Shown: piece after piece, positions 14,074 through 17,389 of the stretch | Layout of the letters: the number at the start of each line of letters is the position of its first letter | Position numbering within the stretch: the stretch's first letter is position 1 | DNA from: an uncultured Nocardiaceae bacterium | Lineage (GTDB): Bacteria; Actinomycetota; Actinomycetes; Mycobacteriales; Mycobacteriaceae | Direction: 5' to 3' | Length of the DNA: 17,389 nucleotides | Assembly (NCBI GenBank): GCA_936936565.1 | Contig: CAKZIX010000216.1 | Location: 1 to 17,389 of the forward strand | Translations under genes and position numbers: made by a program | Notes under the pieces: generated by a model | The model's database searches: none | What the model was told of the DNA's origin: nothing | What the model saw: only the letters and a program-made list of their open reading frames with translations

Positions 14074-15336
14074 CTACTTCTGGCCCAAGTCCTTGGCCCA
14101 GTCGTAGGTCTCGAGGTACGGGTCCGGCTCGATCGGCTTGCCGGAGCTCCACACCTCGTAGATCAGGCCGTCGGGGCGGATCTCACCGATGCGCGCCGTT
14201 TTGGCGATGTGGTGGTTGTCGCCGTTGATCGTGACGGTGCCTTCGGGTGCCTCGAAAGTGACTCCGTCAGCGGCGTTCTGCACGTCGCCGACCGCGAAGG
14301 ACTTCGCCTTCTCGACGGTGTTCTTCCACAGCCACACCGAGGTGTAGGCGGCTTCCATCGGATCGGAGGTGGGCTTGTTGGCGCCGAACGCCGACTTGTA
14401 CGCCGTGACGAATTCCTTGTTCTTGGCGGTGTCGGTGGTCTGGTAGTAGTTCCATGAAACCAGCTGGCCCGCAATGTTTTGCGCGCCGATACCGCCGACT
14501 TCCTCTTCGGCGATGGACACCGAGACGACAGGCATTTCGTTGGCCTTCAGCCCGGCGTTGGTGTACTCGCGGAAGAACGCCACGTTGGAATCGCCGTTGA
14601 GCGTGTTGAACACGGCGCCGGCCTTGCTGGCGCGCACCTTGTTCACGATTGTGGAGAATTCCGTCGAACCCAGCTCCGCGTAGTCTTCGCCCTTGATTTC
14701 GATACCGTTGGCGGCCGCGTAGGCCTTGATCTCACGGTTGGCAGTTTGCGGGAAAACGTAGTTGCTGCCAACGAGATACAGCGATTTGACGCCCTTTTCC
14801 TTCAGGTAGTCCAGGGCCGGAATGATCTGCTGGTTCGTGGTGGCGCCGGTGTAGAAAATGTTCTTGCTCGCCTCCAGGCCCTCGTACTGGACGGGGTAGT
14901 AGAGCAGCGCGTTGCGGTCCTCGAACACGGGCAGCATGGCCTTGCGGCTCGACGAGGTCCAGCCGCCGAAAACCGCTGCGACGCAGTCGCTGGAGATGAG
15001 TTTCTCGGCCTTCTCGGCGAATGTCTTCGGGTCGGAGGCGCCGTCTTCGAGCACGATCTCGAGCTTCTTGCCCAGCACGCCCCCCGACGCGTTGATCTGG
15101 TCGACGGCAAGCTTGGTCGAATTGGCAACGGTCACTTCACTGATCGCCATGGTGCCCGACATCGAGTGCAGGGAACCGATCTTGATCGTGTCCTTGGAAG
15201 TGTCCACACACGAGGCCGCGCTGGCCGCGACGTCGTCGCCGGCCTTGGAGCCGCAACTGGTGAGCACCAGTGCCAGCGCGACGGCAGACGGAGCGGCGAG
15301 CAGTCGCAGATATCGGTGCGACGTGGAAATTGGCAT
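14074..15336 (-). CDS. urtA: Urea-type ABC transporter substrate-binding lipoprotein UrtA
   Basis: A 420-residue extracytoplasmic solute receptor, anchored by lipid. The signal peptide ends in the lipobox LTSC, making Cys28 the lipidated residue. The mature protein starts the Peripla_BP_5/6 fold with IKIGSLHSMSGTMAISE, a UrtA-type opening, followed by FGGWTSSSRKAMLPVFE and LLYYPVQYEGLE, which are typical of urea/short-chain amide receptors and distinct from leucine receptors. Near the C-terminus the segment NHHIAKTARIGEI fits UrtA as well. Length is usual. The ATG at 15336 has AAAGG nine bases upstream. It is the first gene of urtABCDE-gntR. A related amide-binding receptor is the main alternative. 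No urease gene lies in the window. Confidence 0.93.
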   Translation of the reverse strand: MPISTSHRYLRLLAAPSAVALALVLTSCGSKAGDDVAASAASCVDTSKDTIKIGSLHSMSGTMAISEVTVANSTKLAVDQINASGGVLGKKLEIVLEDGASDPKTFAEKAEKLISSDCVAAVFGGWTSSSRKAMLPVFEDRNALLYYPVQYEGLEASKNIFYTGATTNQQIIPALDYLKEKGVKSLYLVGSNYVFPQTANREIKAYAAANGIEIKGEDYAELGSTEFSTIVNKVRASKAGAVFNTLNGDSNVAFFREYTNAGLKANEMPVVSVSIAEEEVGGIGAQNIAGQLVSWNYYQTTDTAKNKEFVTAYKSAFGANKPTSDPMEAAYTSVWLWKNTVEKAKSFAVGDVQNAADGVTFEAPEGTVTINGDNHHIAKTARIGEIRPDGLIYEVWSSGKPIEPDPYLETYDWAKDLGQK

Positions 15337-15375
15337 GGGGGCGTGCCTTTCGTCGATCTCTTCGATGCGAAACGG

Positions 15376-15402
15376 CTCCGTATCCGCTGTTTGTATACGG
15401 AG
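15376..15402. promoter_or_regulatory. Inverted repeat with GTATAC core upstream of urtA
   Basis: CTCCGTAT (15376-15383) and ATACGGAG (15395-15402) are perfect 8-base arms around an 11-base spacer. The right arm contains TTGTATAC (15391-15398), whose GTATAC core fits the GT-N-AC type sites of FadR-subfamily GntR proteins. It lies 40-66 bases before the urtA ATG, in the expected promoter region. The regulator encoded at the end of the operon is the obvious candidate to bind it. Confidence 0.5.
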
Positions 15403-15539
15403 ACGTATTCGTGATCGGGAACGCTAGAGCGCCTCTGTTGCCCCTGAATGTCTGTCGATGACGAGTTTGTGTCCCCCGTTACGGCGGCGTGAATCCTTGA
15501 TCACGCGGCGCCCGCGGCTCGGGTGAAGCGGGGCGGTAC

Positions 15540-15545
15540 TAGATT
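15540..15545 (+). promoter_or_regulatory. Predicted -10 of the single-pass membrane protein gene
   Basis: TAGATT fits the mycobacterial -10 pattern and would give a leader of about 29 bases before the ATG at 15581. No clear -35 is seen. The rest of the 244-base divergent region 15337-15580 contains the GTATAC inverted repeat and no further gene. Confidence 0.45.
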
Positions 15546-15580
15546 GACCTTGCCGCACAGGGTCGCGAAGGGGTGTGCCG

Positions 15581-16510
15581 ATGACGAGTCCGCAATGGCC
15601 ATACGGTCAGCCGGATCCGAGCCAATCGAAGCCGGATCCGACGGTCATGTGGAATCCGCCTGCGGGTGGGGCGAACGTGGATCCCAATCAGTACCCGGGC
15701 GCGCCCGCGCCTGAATCGGGGGCGTACCCGCAGCAGTCCTATGCCCCGCCGGTGCCGGATTCGCCGGGGTACGCATCGCAGCCGTACGCCGGCGCCCAGC
15801 CGTACCAGCAACAGTTCGGCCCGCAGCAGCCCTTTCCAGGGCAGTATCCGCCGCCGGGCCCGCCGGCGTCGGGGCCCAACGCGCTGTGGTTCGTCGTCGG
15901 CGGTGTCGCGCTGCTCGTGGTGGTGGCGCTGGTGGTCGTGATCGCGCTCGCGGTGGGCAGCGACGATTCCGGAAGCAGCAATGCCGGCGGTGGTGGCGAC
16001 GGAGCGAAAGCCAAGTACACCGCCAACGCCATCACCAACACGTGCGATCTCATCGATCCGAGCGTGCTCGCCAAGTGGGCGCCGAATCAGAAGAAGGCGC
16101 CGGAGCACACCGAGCGCAAGAGCCCGGGCAGTTTGAGCTCCTACGACTGCCGGGCCGAGAACGAGGGTTCCACGAGCGACTATCGCTCGGCGAGCCTGTG
16201 GCTGGACGCCAACATCACCGAGAGCAAGTACTCCGATCCGGCCGAGTTGTTCAAGATCCGCGAGCAGTCGGTCAAGGGCACCACGGGCACCGGCAAGTCG
16301 AGCGGCGACGTGCCCGGCATCGGCGCCAAGGCCGTGTTCGCATCCGACCAGGGCAGCAGTCGGGCCAGCTACGAGATCACCGTCATCGACGGCAATCTCA
16401 TTTTCTCGGTGCGCCTGTCCGCGTACGGTCGAACCGCGCCGAGCCTGTCCGACCTCGAGGAAACCGCGCAGGCGCAGGCCCGCCAGGTACTGCAGAAGGT
16501 GCGCCGGTAA
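15581..16510 (+). CDS. Single-pass membrane protein with Pro/Gln/Tyr-rich cytosolic N-terminus
   Basis: A 309-residue protein of type II-like topology. Residues 1 to about 98 are low-complexity, rich in Pro, Gln, Tyr and Gly with PQQ and YGQP-like units, and probably disordered in the cytosol. One strong transmembrane helix follows (WFVVGGVALLVVVALVVV, about residues 102-124). A Gly/Ser linker leads to an extracytoplasmic domain of about 170 residues with two cysteines (NTCDLI and YDCRAE), probably a disulfide. This layout resembles mycobacterial membrane proteins with DUF3558-like or sensor-like outer domains, but I cannot name the family. The ATG at 15581 is preferred over the GTG at 15575 because AAGGGG (15568-15573) is seven bases upstream of it. 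It is divergent from urtA; nothing else ties it to urea uptake. Confidence 0.85.
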   Translation: MTSPQWPYGQPDPSQSKPDPTVMWNPPAGGANVDPNQYPGAPAPESGAYPQQSYAPPVPDSPGYASQPYAGAQPYQQQFGPQQPFPGQYPPPGPPASGPNALWFVVGGVALLVVVALVVVIALAVGSDDSGSSNAGGGGDGAKAKYTANAITNTCDLIDPSVLAKWAPNQKKAPEHTERKSPGSLSSYDCRAENEGSTSDYRSASLWLDANITESKYSDPAELFKIREQSVKGTTGTGKSSGDVPGIGAKAVFASDQGSSRASYEITVIDGNLIFSVRLSAYGRTAPSLSDLEETAQAQARQVLQKVRR

Positions 16511-16516
16511 CCACCT

Positions 16517-16542
16517 ACGGTTGCGTACGTTTTACCGTGTAA
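16517..16542. promoter_or_regulatory. Inverted repeats and possible -10 before the acyl-CoA dehydrogenase gene
   Basis: ACGGT (16517-16521) and ACCGT (16534-16538) are inverted around a 12-base spacer that contains TACGTT (16526-16531), a TANNNT -10 candidate. A second small palindrome TTAC-CGT-GTAA (16532-16542) overlaps the right arm. The arrangement suits a repressor site over a promoter. Short arms make chance occurrence possible. Confidence 0.35.
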
Positions 16543-16587
16543 GGCAGTCTGTCCGACCGGGCCGGTTCGACGACGAAGGGAACGCAA

Positions 16588-17389
16588 GTGGGCCACTACA
16601 AGAGCAATGTGCGGGATATCGAGTTCAACCTCTTCGAGGTGCTCGAAATCGGCAAGCTGCTCGACGGCGGCGCCTACGGCGACGTCGACAGCGACACCGC
16701 GCGCAGCATCCTGTCCGAGGCCGCCCGCCTTGCCGAGGGCCCCCTTGCGGAGTCCTTTGCCGACGCCGACCGCAACCCGGTCGAGTTCGACGTCGCCAAC
16801 CACGAGATCGTCGTCCCCGAGGCACTGCGCCGCAGCATCGTCGCGTTGCAGGACAGCGGTTGGGGACTGGTCGGATTGCCCGAGTCGATCGGTGGCGCCG
16901 GGGCGCCCGCCGTGCTCGCCTGGGCGGTCAACGAAATGCTCTTCGGCGCCAACGCGGCTGCCAACTTCTTCAACATGGGCGCGCTGATGCACTACGTGAC
17001 CTGGATGGAGGGCACCGACGAGCAGAAGAAGTGGGCGACGGCGGCCATCGAGCGCGGCTGGGCCGGCACCATGGTGCTCACCGAGCCCGACGCCGGCTCC
17101 GACGTCGGTGCCGGCCGCACCAAAGCGGTGCCGCAGGCCGACGGCACGTGGCACATCGAGGGCGTCAAGCGCTTCATCTCCGGCGGCGACGTCGGCGACA
17201 CCGCCGAGAACATCGTGCATCTGGTGCTGGCCCGCCCCGAGGGCGCGGGCCCGGGCACCAAGGGCCTGTCGCTGTTCTACGTCCCCAAGTTCCGCTTCGA
17301 TCCGCAGACGTTCGAGCTCGGTGAGCGCAACGGGGTGTTCGTCACCGGTGTCGAGCACAAGATGGGCATCAAGGTTTCGGCCACGTGTG
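16588..17389 (+). CDS. Acyl-CoA dehydrogenase, FadE5-like, 3' end cut off by window
   Basis: An FAD-dependent enzyme for the first oxidation step of fatty acyl-CoA degradation. 267 codons are present and the frame stays open to the window end; the family is about 610 residues. The N-terminus GHYKSNVRDIEFNLFEVL closely matches the N-terminus of mycobacterial FadE5 by recall, and so does the N-terminal acyl-CoA dehydrogenase domain. The FAD/substrate motif MVLTEPDAGSDVGAGRTKA lies near 153-171, followed by GVKRFISGG and KGLSLFYVPKF. The catalytic base and C-terminal helices lie outside. It differs enough from FadE5 in the first 130 residues to be a paralogue rather than fadE5 itself. The GTG at 16588 has AAGGGA six bases upstream. 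The substrate chain length is unknown. Confidence 0.92.
   Translation, partial: MGHYKSNVRDIEFNLFEVLEIGKLLDGGAYGDVDSDTARSILSEAARLAEGPLAESFADADRNPVEFDVANHEIVVPEALRRSIVALQDSGWGLVGLPESIGGAGAPAVLAWAVNEMLFGANAAANFFNMGALMHYVTWMEGTDEQKKWATAAIERGWAGTMVLTEPDAGSDVGAGRTKAVPQADGTWHIEGVKRFISGGDVGDTAENIVHLVLARPEGAGPGTKGLSLFYVPKFRFDPQTFELGERNGVFVTGVEHKMGIKVSATC

Noticed and set aside
15478..15493. GTTAC-N6-GTGAA as a possible GlnR nitrogen-control site for urtA.
   Set aside because: Only the left half fits the GlnR consensus, the right half has too few matches, and it lies about 140 bases from the urtA start.
16369..17358. A 329-codon minus-strand frame opposite the acyl-CoA dehydrogenase gene.
   Set aside because: Shadow frame; the plus strand carries a recognisable FadE domain with a ribosome site.

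Overview
The window reads as chromosome from a fast-growing mycobacterium (Mycolicibacterium type). It has high GC and strongly GC-biased third codon positions. It holds a GroEL with the Hsp65-type GGMGGMDF tail, a dihydrolipoamide dehydrogenase closely resembling mycobacterial LpdC, and a FadE5-like acyl-CoA dehydrogenase. Several genes have the leaderless TANNNT-(6-8 nt)-RTG starts common in mycobacteria. No phage, insertion sequence, CRISPR array, tRNA or rRNA gene was seen.

Layout. Positions 3-1439 are the 3' part of groEL2, closed by a strong terminator. Two tiny genes follow, encoding peptides of 27 and 25 residues (1675-1758 and 1899-1976), each with its own promoter. A TetR regulator (2148-2777), a polyphosphate kinase 2 (2839-3774) and an alpha/beta hydrolase (3797-4654) come next. 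An S9 prolyl oligopeptidase (4651-6663, minus) converges on the hydrolase. A small exported protein (6767-7186) precedes lpdA (7247-8653). A DUF4267-like membrane protein and a TetR regulator are divergent around twin operators (8793-9789). A minus-strand operon, urtABCDE plus a terminal gntR (15336 down to 9798), encodes a urea-type ABC importer. The window closes with a single-pass membrane protein (15581-16510) and the 5' part of an acyl-CoA dehydrogenase (16588 onward).

Most interesting region. The two micro-genes lie between groEL2 and ppk2. In Corynebacterium this is where the tiny alpha-helical mycomembrane channel peptides PorA/PorH are encoded. The two peptides here align without gaps, lack signal peptides, would form amphipathic helices, end in serine-rich tails, and have promoters with identical geometry. 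They are good candidates for a mycobacterial two-component PorA/PorH-like micro-porin or O-mycoloylated peptide pair that routine annotation would miss. The function is inferred from position and physical character, not from sequence homology that I can demonstrate.

How the genes work together. The urt operon is a nitrogen-scavenging importer. Tight overlaps couple urtB-C-D-E. A large hairpin and a TTG start between urtA and urtB should make binding protein more abundant than permease. The FadR-type regulator at its end may act on a GTATAC-centred site upstream of urtA. The remaining genes look like independently transcribed housekeeping or metabolic units.
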